Assembly: GCA_025769875.1 (NCBI GenBank)
Contig: JAGFNK010000268.1
Coordinates: 1 to 64,000, forward strand
Source: Russula earlei
Lineage: Eukaryota > Basidiomycota > Agaricomycetes > Russulales > Russulaceae
Reading direction: 5' to 3'
DNA length: 64,000 nucleotides
Shown: positions 1 to 12,508 of the stretch, piece by piece
Layout: every line of letters starts with the position of its first letter
How positions within the stretch are numbered: the first letter of the stretch is position 1
Position numbers and translations under genes: made by a program
Notes under the pieces: model-generated
Database searches by the model: none
Told to the model about the DNA's origin: nothing
What the model saw: the letters and a program-made list of their open reading frames with translations, nothing else

Positions 1-1337
1 TCACGTTTTCTTCGGGGCCCTCTTCCTCGTCCCGACCATCAACGGCAAAGCGGAAGGCTGTTGGTGTGGGCGACGACCGTGGCGAGAACGACTCGGAATC
101 TCGTGTGGAGAGGCCCTCCGGTGAAAGTCAAAACGAAAAAAAAGCCCAAGGTGGGCTTGTCTTTCGCAGACAACGCATGAGCGACTTGTCATGGTTCGCC
201 TGTGGTGTATGCATACGTTGTTGAAGTCTTCTAACGCATTCTCCGATGTTGTGCTTCATTGCAGGGTAGCACAACAGGATACATCTCTGGAATTTCGTGA
301 CATCCACTGTAGCTCCCGTGTTCGTGTACGTTGCCGACATCGACCGGTGGTGCCTCGCCTTTACCCGGGGTGTCAGGTGTTGGGGCATTACGAAAGGTTC
401 ATTCGCGGTACAGTATAAAGATACTCATAACAATTTGTAGTTTCGATTGGACATGATATCCTGCTGCTGAATGACCACGATATGCGATATGTACCCCCAG
501 ATGTTGTCTCAAAGTGGCGTCGCGCCATCTTGGCCCGATTGAATACCGGGAACGGATATGCGTCATTCGTGCATTCGTGACTTTCACCCCGTGCGCTTCA
601 CTCACGCGGCCAAATGGTGTGTTGTAGCTAGTGGCCTTTACTGGACCCACATCAGGAGTCGCGGAGTTAGCTATCGAGTCCTCTAACGCAACGACTTGAG
701 GACTTGTGTGCAAGAGGTCCCCTACACTTGAGTCGTCTAGTGAGTTGATGGACATGACTTGCTGACGCAGCAACGTCACGACCGGGTCATACGCGACGTC
801 TCGAGAACCACCCACCCATCAATTTAGAATCGTTTCAACCACCGAAGCTTCTAAGGAACGAGTCTCCATCAGGTACAGCAGATGATGGGGATGCCGTCCA
901 GATAACATCACAACTACACGCGTTACTCAGGAACGGCGTGCATTTCGATTTCGGAAATTCAAGAGAATGGAAGAGTATCATATCCCACATTCAATTCGCA
1001 TGCCGTGCCGTACCTGCGGTGCCTGGTGGAGCGGCGACTGGCGAGCGGATGACAAGATGGACGCTGGCAACGGTCCCAGTGATGACAAAGGTTTGTGTGA
1101 TCGTGATGACACCGCTGACAAAGACGGGCTTGCGCGGGCTTTGCTCGGCCTCCGTCTTGTCCATTTCATCCTCCCAAAGGCCAGTTATGTAACGGTTCAA
1201 GTCGGTACTGTATCGTACTACGGCGTACATATCAAGTCATCGCTAACCGAGGGGAAATCCATGTCCTTCTTGGGGTGATACGTCAGCAGCGATCTCATAT
1301 GTCCGACAGTCCACTCACCAATGCGCCCAGCCTCGTC
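1..1337. other. No firmly supported gene
   Basis: Several short ORFs cross this stretch on both strands but none shows a recognisable domain, a convincing splice structure or a start context. The first 190 bases could be the tail of a gene entering from the left on the plus strand: a serine-, lysine- and arginine-rich frame runs from base 1 and ends by about base 230. This is inference only. The remainder appears to be intergenic sequence downstream of the minus-strand zinc-finger gene. Confidence 0.3.
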
Positions 1338-2049
1338 TCACGCATGTTGATCCCTTATATGCCTTTGAAGCGCATCTCTGCGACTACAGACTATGTTGCA
1401 CTGGGAGCATGCATGTACTTCCTTCGTATGTGTCGTTTTTTTGTGTCGCCTGATGTCGCTCGTCCGACTGAACGGACGATTGCACACATCGCAGAAGCCC
1501 CCTTCTTCCTTTTTTCTGTGCCTCCTCTGCCCTCCCCTCCGTGATTCAACCCCGTTGCCTGATGCCGTGGGGATTTCGAGCTGCACTTTGGACGGCCTCG
1601 TCGAAGAGACCACGCTCCCCTCTCCCTCCCAAGTCCCTTGGACGTCGACCACGCTGCTGTCTCCCAAGTCAAATCCCCATCCCAACGACAACGGGACGTC
1701 ATTTGGGCCTGGTAATTGTGTGGGAACCAGGTTCCAGCCAGCTTCCAACACGGTGGACTCTGTGCGGCCCCAATCGCGCGCCCCCATGTCGAAGACTTTG
1801 TTGATATTCTCATGACATACGTTAAAACTCTGATTGAGCTGGTCCGCCAGATGAATAAGCGTCAAGCGTCAATGCAACGTTCATCTCGTTTATCATGTTA
1901 CTCACGTTCGAAGAAAACATGCACCCTTCAACAACGGCCCCAGGAAGTAGCTGGTCATCTGTATTCCAAAAGATGTTGTTGGTGGCATATGGTTCAAGTG
2001 GTTCGTTCACTCTTTTGTATTGATCTGATGGCGTTCTTCCTACCGACAT
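1338..2049 (-). CDS. C2H2 zinc-finger protein (two exons)
   Basis: Probable DNA-binding protein of 214 residues with two C2H2 fingers at the extreme C-terminus: CDVCNRPFSRTSDIRRH and CSQCNIVCSRRDALQRH, then HIRDQH and the stop. Exon 1 is 2049-1906 and exon 2 is 1838-1338; the 67-bp intron 1839-1905 has GTGAGT and CAG borders and is phase 0. The start at 2049 (MSVGRTPSDQ) is the first Met of the open frame before that intron. The N-terminal 140 residues are low-complexity and acidic or polar, as in transcription factors. The second finger ends in a serine/arginine-rich FxRxDALxRH-like helix that recurs in three neighbouring genes, so this is one of a local family. Target genes cannot be inferred. 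Confidence 0.8.
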
Positions 2050-2746
2050 ACTGCATCCAGTCCAAGTCAATGATTCTATTACGAAATGGAGCCATGCGGC
2101 AAAGGTGGGCGCAGAGCGTCTTGGCTCTGGTAGGACCCATGGTTTTACTCACCACTGAAAGCAAGAAGGGGCGCGTCGGATCTGAGCAGGGGGAGGTGCG
2201 TCGAGTAAGAAAGAGGTTGAGAGGGAAGGTATGTTGGGTGGTATGACTTTCTGAACCTTCCTTTTTATTTCTGTGCTGTGTGCCTTAGACATAAGAAAGC
2301 AGTTCTGCCGTACCCGACGACGCCGTACCCACCATCCGTCCGTCGTGCTTGGACGATCTTTACAGGGTAAGACCTCTGGCCCAGAAAGGGAAGTAGTTGA
2401 GATAAGCGCGCAGTCGTTCGAATAAGCGCCACGACATATGAGATATTGTCGGGAACGAGGTGGTGGCTATACCTCTCTTTCGTCATTCGCACGTCGGAAA
2501 TCAGGGGGGCGGTGTAACGGTGAGTCTCCACTTCAGCATTTTTGGATAAAGTTTCCATGGAATAGCTTGTTTCGCCGAACTGTAACTGCCACATGCGCTT
2601 GCATGTACTGCTGCTCTATATCTCTGAACCGGCACGGCACGCAAATTCCTGTTGCGTGCGATATTATTCTTATAAATAGACGCATCAACATAGTGGCGTA
2701 AACCCTGTCATGAATAGGAAGTGAAGAACGATGAGAGCGACAATCC

Positions 2747-4011
2747 CTAAAGGCCATGGCTACGAGACTTGTTGTTGGGCGTAGGGTACCGCGTCTGTTG
2801 TCTCTCGCGCGAAAAGCGCTGTGACCGTTCATCCTCCCTCTCCCTCGGACCAGACGAGTTGGGTTTTGGATCACCGTGCTTCTTCCTCCGGTGACGGAAC
2901 ATGGCGTCGGACCGTGTAAATGAGATGTCGCAGATGTTGCAGTCGAAGCCGCCCCCGGCACTATGCGACAAAGAGTGCATCGCATGTCTCTCCCAGTCGC
3001 TGTCACGCGCAAAAGTCGAGCCACATTGGCACACCCAGCGTCCGCCAACTCGGTCTGGGCAGATCTCGTGTTCCGCATATACGTCTCCGAACCGCGTGCG
3101 TACGCTTCGTAACGTGCGGACAGAATTATCCAGCGCAGCGCAACACTCTTTCGGTGGCGATGGGTGTGCGGTGGGCTGCTGCAACAGCTCTGTGGAGCTC
3201 ATGAGACCGCCGTGATTCGGCGTGATGGTACGCGAAGGGTCGCGCTTCAATTCTCCGTATGCGGACGCGTGCGAAACAGAAGTAGGTGTCGAGGAGCTGC
3301 GGAGGGAGTACGGCAGAAAGGTGGGTGAGGGTGATTGTGCAGAGCGGACGCCTTGCGACGAAGGACTAGAAAAAATGGTGGGAAAAGCGTGGGCTGGGTT
3401 GGCCCCGGAGGAGGGGGAGGGCGTGTCCTTGCCCGCGAAGAAGCCCAGGCCCGACCCAACCGAGTCACCACCGATGTTCGTCGCTTTCGGCAAGGGTGCG
3501 TGGATGATATTTTGTGTGCCATCCATCGCGGAACGGTGTTCTGGAAACACAGAAACCGACCCTATCGCAGGGATTGAATCGTGATGAAGGCCAACCGCGA
3601 ATTTGTAATCTGCATCGCCAGTCGTCCCCCGTGAACCCTGCGGGATGTGCACGTCCCGCTCAAAACGACTCAAGTTAAACGTCGCGGGGTGGGACGGGTC
3701 AGGTGGGAACGGGACGACGTCTCCCAATAGACCGTGTGCAAATAACTGCGATGATGGCAAAATAGTTTAGAGATAAATGCGCTCGTGTGGGAACGTCGTT
3801 ACGGACGAACTTGGTGATCGAAGACACTCACGTTCATCTCCAGCCAATGTTGCTGTACTTCCAGGGAGGAGATCCCGACCCGATTGTCATGAGTGAGTCC
3901 GGGCTCGAGGGCAGCCAACCCGCTTCGTGGCAACAAGTAGCCGGCACTCGATATCGCAAAACCATCCTCCATCGTCGGGTAGCTGTTCACATGCATTGTC
4001 GTGGAGTTCAT
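2747..4011 (-). CDS. C2H2 zinc-finger protein (two exons)
   Basis: Predicted protein of 392 residues. Exon 1 is 4011-3832 (60 codons, MNSTTMHVNS start). The intron 3746-3831 has a GTGAGT donor and a CGCAG acceptor and is phase 0. Exon 2 is 3745-2747. The middle is long, Ser/Pro-rich and probably disordered. Near the C-terminus an atypical finger (WVCQCGSTFARDSDWERHAMH) is followed by a canonical one (CNICDISFTRSDAMFRH). A basic tail of about 40 residues rich in Arg and Ser follows. The FTRSDAMFRH helix resembles those of the other three C2H2 genes in this window. Sequence-specific DNA binding in the nucleus is inferred from the fold; no target is visible. Confidence 0.8.
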
Positions 4012-5469
4012 CCTCTCCTGGTCGTCGCGGTGGGGGGGGAGGTTGCACGATTCTGCAACTTGATGATGGTGATGGGTCCGCAGGGGCGATTTGTGGGTAT
4101 CCTGTGGGCGTTCACCTCCAGTTCTTTTAATGGGTCGCGACGGAACCCAAGAGTGCCCCTGATATGTGGCACAGCTCGCGCTGACGGAGCGTATATCATC
4201 TGTGCGACCATTTGCGGAACTCAGCGCGCGCCTACCGGTGTGCAATTACTTGACCTTGGGAAGCCGAGGCATCAACGGGGGTCCTCGCAGAATATAAGTT
4301 TAGCTAGAGACAACAGGGCAATCCAGTTGTAGTACGACATGAACCGAAATCCACCTGCGTGGGCTTGGACCCATCCCCGCCGTCTCGCTGGGAGTCTGAT
4401 CGAGCGAAAACGAGCGGGCAGCGTGAGAATCTCTGGGCGCGTCCTGCCCGGGTGATTGTTCTCGCGTCCCTCTCGGTCCTTTCCGACGCTTGTTTCGCAC
4501 GAGGAGGGCAGTTTTGGCCAAAGATGGCACCGCCAAGTGGCGTGAGCAACCGGTATCCCCGGGGGCTGACTGAAGTCGACAAGCTTGGGGGTCCATTTGT
4601 CGCCCGTCCAGCTGATGGTACCGTGATTACACGAATGATGACTTGGCAGTTCGAATCGAATTCGAAGTCCCGGCTCGTGATCCGCGATTCCCGGATGCTG
4701 ATGGACGCTTCTCTTCACCGTGTTCCCGGCCCCCGTTCTCCTCCCCAAGGTCTCGTACCGTGGACTGCTCACCCGCCGCGTACATGCTATGGACTCCTCC
4801 CCACCCCCCCCCTCCCCTCTCTACCCACTCCTGAGCCAGACAAGCAAATCCAACCGACGGAGACGCCCAGCTCAACCCTCCATCTCCAGGGCAAATCGTC
4901 GCTGCGACGTGCGTTCACTAAAACAAGGACAAGCTGTGTGAAGCATCGCCTATTTACTGTCACGTCTCGTTATCGATCGCGTGGGCCGTGTCTGCGCCAC
5001 TGATGGCTGGAAGTTTCCAAGTATGTTCTTCTCATTCCCATTCTAGGCCGCGCATACCAAATCACTTCCTCCCTCAGAGGACCAGAGTGAGCATCCTTTG
5101 TCACCCACCGCGAGTGTTTATTGCCCCCCGACCCCAGTTCGTTGCAGCCTCGAAAGTGGGGACCTAATCAGGGCAACCGATGACAGCCAATTTGACTGAA
5201 TCTGGCGTTTGATGATGCTGGGCCACGGAAATCGGCGCTGTGCTACACATCTGGCATCGTATCGAATATCAGCTAATGAGGACCTGAAACGACAAGAATA
5301 CAACGGTGGGCTACTGCGGCGCTACCAGTACGAAAAAGGGGAACTCTGTGCGGGTAGGAAGGTGTGTAGATCAAAAAACAATCATTCTAATATCATGAAT
5401 AATGATGATCAGAGGTTTTCAGCGCGCTGACACGTATCGTTACACATGCCCGGGTGAATGCGACCAACT
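4012..5469. other. Intergenic, no gene recognised
   Basis: Between two minus-strand zinc-finger genes. Overlapping short ORFs on both strands (for example near 4360-5000 on plus and 4270-4770 on minus) lack domains, and their codon use does not single out one strand. The stretch probably holds the promoter and 5' UTR of the gene starting at 4011 and the 3' region of the next gene. Confidence 0.4.
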
Positions 5470-6264
5470 CTAAACGTCCTCGATTTCAGAAGCAACCCCC
5501 GGACGTCGGGCCTTGGTCGATGCAGCCCTGCCCCTCGGCCTCACCTTTGCTTTCGCGCAGTTCGGCAGGTTTTTGGTGTGCCTCTTCAAGGCGTCCTCGC
5601 GCGTAAACTGATAATGGCAGCGATGACACTCCCACGAAGGCAGCTTATGCGCCAGGACGCTCTCGTGCCGCTTGAGGTCGCCCAGAGTTTTGCAAACCTG
5701 CTTGCAACCGGGGAGAGTGCACGGAAAACACGACGCACCGTTGCTGGAGAGCGAGATGGTCGTGACAGATCCTCTCGCTTTCGTCGCGCGCGGCGCATGG
5801 AGTCTGTTAACCGCGCACTTGTTCTGTCGGGTGGGCGAAGAAGGCCCGGGTGTATCAGATCCGGCATCTTCTCCCTCCACTTTCGCGACCTCGACCTCGA
5901 TGACGTCGTGGTCATCGACGGATACAGGGGAAAGTGAGGAAAGTGTCGATGGGTCCGAGTAAGAAAGAGAGGGCGTGGGGGAAAGGGCAGTGACAACATT
6001 TCTGGCAGGCCGTGCTTCCTGAGACGCGAGGGTGTAGTCGGGAGGTTGGGTGGGCTCGGAGTCACAAGCGGCAGTATCTCTATCGTCGACACGATCATCC
6101 AGTGTTGGGAAAAGATTAATAACAGTGAAGAGGGTCTCTGCTGGCACCCACGGATGTCCGAGTGTGTATTGAGTATACAAGGATGACCCGAAAGCCTCGA
6201 ACTCTGACTTATCGAAGAGACTGGCGTGGGGTAGGCTTTCATCTCCAACATCTAGTGACGGCAT
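5470..6264 (-). CDS. C2H2 zinc-finger protein
   Basis: At least 264 residues from the Met at 6264. A C-terminal pair of fingers is present: CTLPGCKQVCKTLGDLKRH with a distal His, then CHRCHYQFTREDALKRH. A basic, Arg/Ala-rich tail follows. The rest is Ser/Pro/Asp-rich. The same frame stays open upstream to 6390, where a TTCATAG acceptor would allow a further exon, and the added residues look coding, so the true start may lie upstream and the annotated Met may be internal. The CxxC...FTREDALKRH second finger matches the local C2H2 family. Role: probable transcription factor, inferred from the fold only. Confidence 0.7.
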   Translation of the reverse strand: MPSLDVGDESLPHASLFDKSEFEAFGSSLYTQYTLGHPWVPAETLFTVINLFPTLDDRVDDRDTAACDSEPTQPPDYTLASQEARPARNVVTALSPTPSLSYSDPSTLSSLSPVSVDDHDVIEVEVAKVEGEDAGSDTPGPSSPTRQNKCAVNRLHAPRATKARGSVTTISLSSNGASCFPCTLPGCKQVCKTLGDLKRHESVLAHKLPSWECHRCHYQFTREDALKRHTKNLPNCAKAKVRPRGRAASTKARRPGVASEIEDV

Positions 6265-6390
6265 CTCTGTGAAGGAGAGTTCGGGAGAATCGATGCTATC
6301 AGATTCCGTTGAGTTGTAGATAGCATTGTCAAGTTCTACGGTAAAATCAACGATCTTATGGGCGACTGGGACACCATAATGTCTTTCAGC

Positions 6391-9300
6391 CTATGAATAC
6401 GGGTTGAACTGAAGACGCTGGGTAGTAACATTATGGAAGACGCACGGTCCCATCCCAAGAAGACTGGGGATGAAAGGAAGAAAGTCTTTTTGACCTCTGG
6501 GAGAACTTGATACCAGGACACGAGGAAGAAGGGACGGGCATATCCGCTGAGGGCGTGGGTGCTGTGACGTCCAACTCAACGATGGTAGGCATTCGGGGAA
6601 GTAGACAAAGCGAAACAAATGGGGGGGGTCAATGAAGATCTTTTCTGAACCGCAACGGTACGCCTTTGAGCTGTCGCACGTCATTAGAGTAGACAGTGTG
6701 AAAAGAGATAGTACGCGATCGGAGCCTCTGAGGTCCATCGGTGACATAAAATCCACCATTGTCTTTAGGTGGGGGCAATGGGGAGATGTTAATGGACAAA
6801 GGTCGGAATAAATTACGCCGTTGACACACTAGCAAGTTACCCGTTCACGCTTAACGGGATTCGAACTCAGCGCACATCAGCTCAAATGATCTGCGCGGAG
6901 TCCCGAGTCTCGAGTCTCGAGTCCAAGTGTAAAGGCCATTGAGAGAGTGTGTTAACATTGAAGATAGACGATCGACTGGTGAAGGTTGCTGCGCAAATTA
7001 AATGCTCGACCGAAAGACCGCCGTACCGTTCGTCGCTATCATTATTGTTGCAGTCAAAGGGAGGCAGCGACCTGAGACCCGGACCGCACGGCGAGAAAGG
7101 CGACTTGGACCCGCCTTCTGGAAAAGGGGGAACAGGAGCGAAACGCGCCATCGCACAATGTGGTCCTGATGTACAACAGGCAGATTCAACGGATGGTCAT
7201 TGCGATATAATTTCTCCAGTAATGTCGGTCACGCTGTCACGTTCACATGATAAAGCATCACATCTTGCTCTGAGCGCCCCAGATTATCAGGTATAAAGTT
7301 TCATGTTTTGTTCATTTTATTTTCTTTGCGCCTCTGTAATGAAAAATGTGAAAGGTGTGAAGGCTGGGGTCATGTCCTATTGTTCCCCCAAAGCGGACTG
7401 AACACGCGCTTTCCCGATGCAAACTCGCGACAGTGTCCGAGTACCCCGAGCGGGTTCTGTCATCTCGTCTCGCACAGCAGTACATACACAGCACACTAGT
7501 AGTGTGCTGTGTATGCACACCCTCTAGCACGCCACACACAGCATCGTATTTCTGCGCCAACAGCGAGGTCAGCAAATATCTGACTGGTGCTTACAACGCT
7601 CTTGGGCCCATCTTCTATCGGTAAGCATTCCTCGTGCACCACGTACCTGCGGTCTTGCTCTTTCATCCTTTCGTGCTTTTTGCTCAATCGTCCATCCATC
7701 CAGCTGGCATGGTCCCTCATCATGTGGATCTTTGACATGACAATGAGACATTCTTTATAGCCATTGTTGCTGTTTTCTGGCCATGAACTTTACAGAATAA
7801 TGGACTTCCCCAATTTCCTTCCATCGACGCTTTTGGGCCTCGCGTTAAACGAACGCTTTCCTGCTTGGCTGGGTTGCGAAGTCTCGACATCCCGTCTGAG
7901 GGTGTTGATGTTCGCAGCGGCAGCGACCTGCATTGCATGGCCTTTTGGCCGAATACCCGGTGTAAGTATGCCTGGTTCCGGGTCCACTTTCCAGGTCGTG
8001 TTGGTGTACGTGGTGGCACAACACTTCCTCCCTGTGGTGATAGGATGACCCTTCCCGACCGGCCTATGTGAACATCCTTCAGTGTATCGTGACTGATGCA
8101 TCGACCGCCTCTCTCGCTAAGCCCAAGGTAATTCCGCCGTTGCATCGGCAATTCCAATTCCAGACTCCCAAAGGTTGGTGAACCCTTTCCCGGTAAGTAT
8201 CATGTGTATGAACGCTAGCCTTCTCTTCTGAGTTTCGTTTCAGAAGGAGCACTGTGCTTCTCCTGTCACATTTGCTCTTACTTCTCACGGGAATGCAGAG
8301 CACCCCTTTACCACGAAGCCACAGAAGTACGGTACCACAAGTGTTGTAAATCATCGCCTAAATTCCCAGGACAGAAACACGCTATGCAGCCTCCCTGGAA
8401 GCAAAACCAGGGCGGGTCTCGGAGCTGCCGAATAGGGTTCAAGTTCCCCGTCGACACGATGGGGCGGGGTAACCGTTGCGCTGATGTACACGCGCTAAAT
8501 TTATGGTCTCATGTTGAGTGGATGGGCGTTCCTCCTCTATCACGCGCTATTCTAACTCGGCTCCAGGAAGCCTACTGTCAAGCGCTGGCTTCCTGTACTA
8601 GGTCACCCCCGACCGTCAGCGGAACGAACCCCGATACGATCCGGGCGCCTTCTGACTCCCCCGCTCCCGCCATTGCTGTCAACGTTGCGTGGAATCCCCG
8701 CCGTCTCCATCTTAGTGTCGATATGAGAGCGCGCGGGGGAGTTAAGGACGGACGACACGACGCCGGTATCTTAGTAACATCGCGCGTAGGGCCACGTATA
8801 AACAAACAAACGAAAACGTAACAGCACGTGCAGGTGGGCGGGAACTCTGACCCAAAGGTTCTAAACAACTTTCGTACGTACTGCATTATACAAAGTGACC
8901 CTGGATATCCAAATAATGTCAAAGGAGAAAGAGAAATGAACATGTTATGCAGGGTCGCGCATGTTTCGTGCCTGGGCTTACCTGAGATGAAACGTTTCAC
9001 TGTGAACACGAGGCGAACGTGCTTTGATGCACTCTCATGTTTCCAATGCCGACTCGGACCGTACCACTCAGCTTGGCGTACTAACAACTCGAGCAGTGCG
9101 CAAAACGCACTTCAGTTTGTGTTGCCGTTGGAGTCACGGTTACGCTCGAAACTCCGAGACCTACTGGAGCCCCATATCTCGCTATTTTCGCTTTGTTTCA
9201 GCTCTTTCATCTACGCCCCACCTACTCCCATATTCAGTAGAATTGGAAACCAGCCGGCTCGCAGAGCGTCCGCTCCCCGTCAACATCAGCATGAAAGGCG

Positions 9301-9438
9301 CCCCGATGAGCAAGTGCGGTCTCCCCTTATGCAGCTTCCGGGGTTTACAATGATCACAATAGTTCTAACCCAATGTACACAGATGGACACTTGTAAAGTA
9401 GAAGCAACCCGAAACCCATTCCAATGTAACTTGTGATT
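6391..9438. other. Long stretch without a recognised gene
   Basis: About 3 kb with only short unconvincing ORFs. It contains a three-copy GAGTCTC tandem at about 6905-6924 and a perfect 33-bp inverted repeat at 7483-7515 (separate entry). An ORF of 145 codons on plus at 8384 and one of 169 on minus at 8578-9087 overlap each other and carry no domain. A tRNA-like T-arm motif on the minus strand near 6870 does not fold into a tRNA. Confidence 0.35.
7483..7515. repeat. Perfect 16-bp inverted repeat with 1-nt centre
   Basis: Arm CATACACAGCACACTA (7483-7498), a single G at 7499, then its exact reverse complement at 7500-7515. The flanking bases do not pair, so the symmetry is sharply bounded. No gene is recognised on either side, so it is not obviously a transcription terminator. 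It could be a binding site for a dimeric protein, a tip of a small foldback element, or a hairpin that forms in single-stranded DNA. Confidence 0.9.
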
Positions 9439-11590
9439 TCAAAGGGTCCCTTGCGCCCAGGGCGTCCGACGCGGCAGCATATTGCTGACCGAATCTTCGA
9501 TGGCGTCAGCATCGAACGGCTCTGGTTGCGCCGACCGTGGGTCATGAATGGTGCGATAAAGGGCAACCACCTCGTCGGCATCAAATACCGTCAATGTCCC
9601 CTCCCCGTGCGCATGACGCACGGCAAGCAATAGCCCCATCGCCGCGTTCGGCTTTTCGTCGTACTCGCACCGTTCTTTCCACCTCACCGGTGTCGCGAGC
9701 GTTCGCAACGCCTCCTGCCCCGCACCGTCTGCGGGGAGTGCACACGCAGCGTACATGAATAGCACGGCGAGGCACACCTTGGCCTTGACCATATCTTCCT
9801 GTGCGGCCTTTGCCAACGCCCCCAGCTCCCAGTTCATAACACGTCCGGCACCACCGGCGCCAGCACCCGGGGCACGGGGGGCAGCCCCAGGTATGTATGG
9901 ACGCAAGGCACCGCCGAGAAGCTCCTCAGCTCGTTGAGCGAGGGGCGCGCCGCCGCCTATTCCCGAATCCGGATCACCTGAGAGCCCATGCATAACATCG
10001 CCCAGCGCGCGCGCGAGGTACACGCCCGCGGACAGGCGAGCGTACACATCCGACGCCAAGCTGGGGTATAGCATAGCGGGAGCGCTGGCTGCAGTGGCGG
10101 CGCGTTTATGCATGTCCTCGAGGAAGGCACGATAAGCGATGAGCGCACGCCGTGCAAGGAGTAAGACGACACTGAGCGCGAGAGCGGCGAGAGCAGAATT
10201 CGGATGGGCGCGAAAGGCGAGGGCATCGCGCGCGACAGGGTTCGAGTACGCCGTCGCCCAGGCAGGCCAGAGTTGCGGCATGCTCAAGGTTGGGCCCTCG
10301 CATGCGCGTGCGAGGAGCGAAACGGAGCTGAGGCACGTCACAGCGCGCGCATCGAGCTGCCGGCGGTCGGCTGGGGAGAGTGCGAGCGAGTCCAAGGGGA
10401 CGGCAGAGTGTAACAGCCCGACGAGATACTTCGCAAGCATGTCTGGGCCAAAGAGGAGCGCCTGCGCCGCGCGGGCACCATCACGTGTGAAGTCGGTACC
10501 AGAGTAGGATTGCAGGAGACCCGGCAGCAAGCCAACGAATAGCTCGAGGTCATTGGGGTCCGTGACGGAAAGAAGAGTCCAGCGGAGGGCGGTACGGTCC
10601 AGCTCGAAGCCTTGTGGGCTGCCATCCTGGGCCCATAGATCGGTCAGATGAGTCGTTTGCTTCTCTGGGTGCCATTGATTGTTTGCGGATTGTCCACGGC
10701 GACGCCGACTTCTTGGACGGTAGCTAGCTACAGCGTACGTGATATATGACAGAACGGATGTGAGTGGCGTCTTGTACGGGCAATCATAGAAGAACACGGG
10801 TAGGGCGGTTAGAAGGACATATAGAAACAGCGCTGCTATGCTGAACACAAGAAGGATGCGGGCAAGCGTCGTATCGAGGTTGAATAGGAAGACCAGGAGG
10901 CCACAGAAAAAGAGGAAGAGGGCGACATGAAGGAGCCTATAGACCGTGTGAGAATCAGCGAGCCTACGATGGACGATGAGGTTGCCCACATGGGGATTGC
11001 ACCAACGAGTTCACTGAAGCGAAACTTCTGTACACCTCGATGAAGATAGGTCCGCATGCGAGCACGCTGATGTGGGTTAAAGGGCTCTGTGGTACCTTGC
11101 AGATACGGTGCGTGACCACTGTTGGACAAGTGTCGCGGTGATGGCACATGTTAAACTAAAGGCCAAGCTTAAAAACCAGAATGCGTTGATAACGAGATAG
11201 GCTGTTTGGCTATTTTGGGTGGGCATCGGAGGTAGCACGGGATCGATTTGGTTGGTCGAACGGGCCAAGATGATAGCGACTTGGGCTGTCAAGTTGGCAT
11301 TAGCAGGTCCCAAAGTCAGGCTGGAGTGCCTTGTAACTATCGATGAGGAACGTGGTGACCGACTGCAGAGAAAAGACCCGACTTGATAAGATAAGTATGT
11401 GAGGGTGCCCATTTTTGGACTCGATGTAAAAACCTACGAATATGAGAATGCCGTCCATGTCTCCCTTCCAACTCTCAATAAGATCTCTATCAAACTTGTC
11501 GGCATGGGTGAGGCATAAGGACCAAAGTTGCGGAGAATTGTCTACGGCCCGAGGGAACTCTGCTAATGTAGCGGATGAATTAGAGGACAA
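9439..11590 (-). CDS. DUF6535-family membrane protein, frameshifted
   Basis: Member of the basidiomycete-specific DUF6535 family of predicted integral membrane proteins; function unknown. Exon 1 runs 11590-11438 (ends DGILIF), exon 2 11362-10990 (starts SVTTFLIDSYKALQPD), exon 3 10936-9439. Intron 11363-11437 has GTAGGT...CAG and intron 10937-10989 has GTGGGC...TAG borders. Conserved family blocks are visible: ESWKGDMDGIL, TFLIDSYK, LVQQWSRT, RARMRTYLHRGVQKF and LLHVALFLFFCGLLVFLF, with hydrophobic membrane segments. Within exon 2 the frame shifts by one extra base near 11101-11115, between QQWSRT and YLQG, where the family is continuous. Either a sequence error or a disabling mutation explains this. 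The C-terminal 330 residues are Ala/Leu-rich and variable. Confidence 0.75.
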
Positions 11591-11840
11591 AGAGAGGGTT
11601 GTGTCATGCCTCGAAAACTATTACCTTTGCCGTCTGGGACATAGATGCCTTCTCCTTCTGAGCCAACGGGATTGGGAGAAGCCATGGCCGCGAAGCCAAT
11701 AGTTGTTGTACGGGTGCCAATACTAATAGTAGTTGGACGGGCTGTGCTGTATGGTCAACCTCCGGCCCGCTGCTTCCGATCCCACCGTGACAGCGCACAG
11801 CTTTTGTTGTTGTTGCCCTTCCCAGTATCTCCAGCACGGC

Positions 11841-12414
11841 ATGCGCTGCACGATTTCTCGTCTAGCAGAGTCCATATCCAAACGGCCTCTCAATCTGAAG
11901 GCGGCAGGCGCGGCTCTTCTCCCCCCTCTCCCGTGTGTAGGACAACGCGCCGCCCGTGCTCTACCAAGCACTGACATTTCCTAGACTATACCGAAGAATC
12001 CTCCGTGCTCATAGATATCTGCCCGTAGAGATGCGCTCGTTAGGCGATGATTATGTAAAAGCGGGTGCGTTTTCTGGTTGTCCAAGTCCATGGACATCAC
12101 TTCCTAATGCGTACCCACGCTTCCTTAGAATTCCGCAGACATAAAGATGTGACTAGCCCAGGATATATAATCGGATTCTTGTCACAGTGGAAGGTGTACC
12201 TAGACCAAATTCCTGCGGGACCCGAAGGCCAACGCTTTCGAGGAAAGAAGTTAGACCCGACCGCCTTTGAGAAGGTGGGCGGTGAATTACTCCTCATCTG
12301 GTCATTGATGGATGGACATTCTGTCAGCTTTCTGAGGAACAGTTGGGTCAGATGTACGAGCTCATGCAGGCTACGAAGGACCTTTGGAAGACAGATGATG
12401 ACCAAAACACGTGA
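11841..12414 (+). CDS. SDH7: Succinate dehydrogenase assembly factor 3 (Acn9/SDHAF3)
   Basis: Mitochondrial LYR-motif assembly factor that helps mature the iron-sulfur subunit of succinate dehydrogenase (complex II), acting in the matrix. Four exons: 11841-11932, 11985-12064, 12129-12274 and 12328-12414. All introns (52, 64 and 53 bp) are GT-AG and their phases agree. The spliced product is about 134 residues: a basic N-terminus suited to mitochondrial import, then [14 protein letters not shown] (the L-Y-R motif), [41 protein letters not shown] and [13 protein letters not shown], ending in a short acidic tail. These blocks are diagnostic of the family. It is divergent from the DUF6535 gene (about 250 bp between starts), and the cyanase start lies 94 bp downstream on the same strand. 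Confidence 0.95.
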
Positions 12415-12508
12415 TCGTGACATTGCGCCTTGCGCCCATAGTTGATGACGGATAGATAAGACCCCAATCGCTGTTGCGACCCGTTAATTCGTACAATCAT
12501 GGCTTACA

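Noticed and set aside
6840..6900. tRNA-like T-arm sequence (GAGTTCGAATCCC) on the minus strand
   Set aside because: No matching acceptor stem, D arm or paired T stem can be drawn around it.
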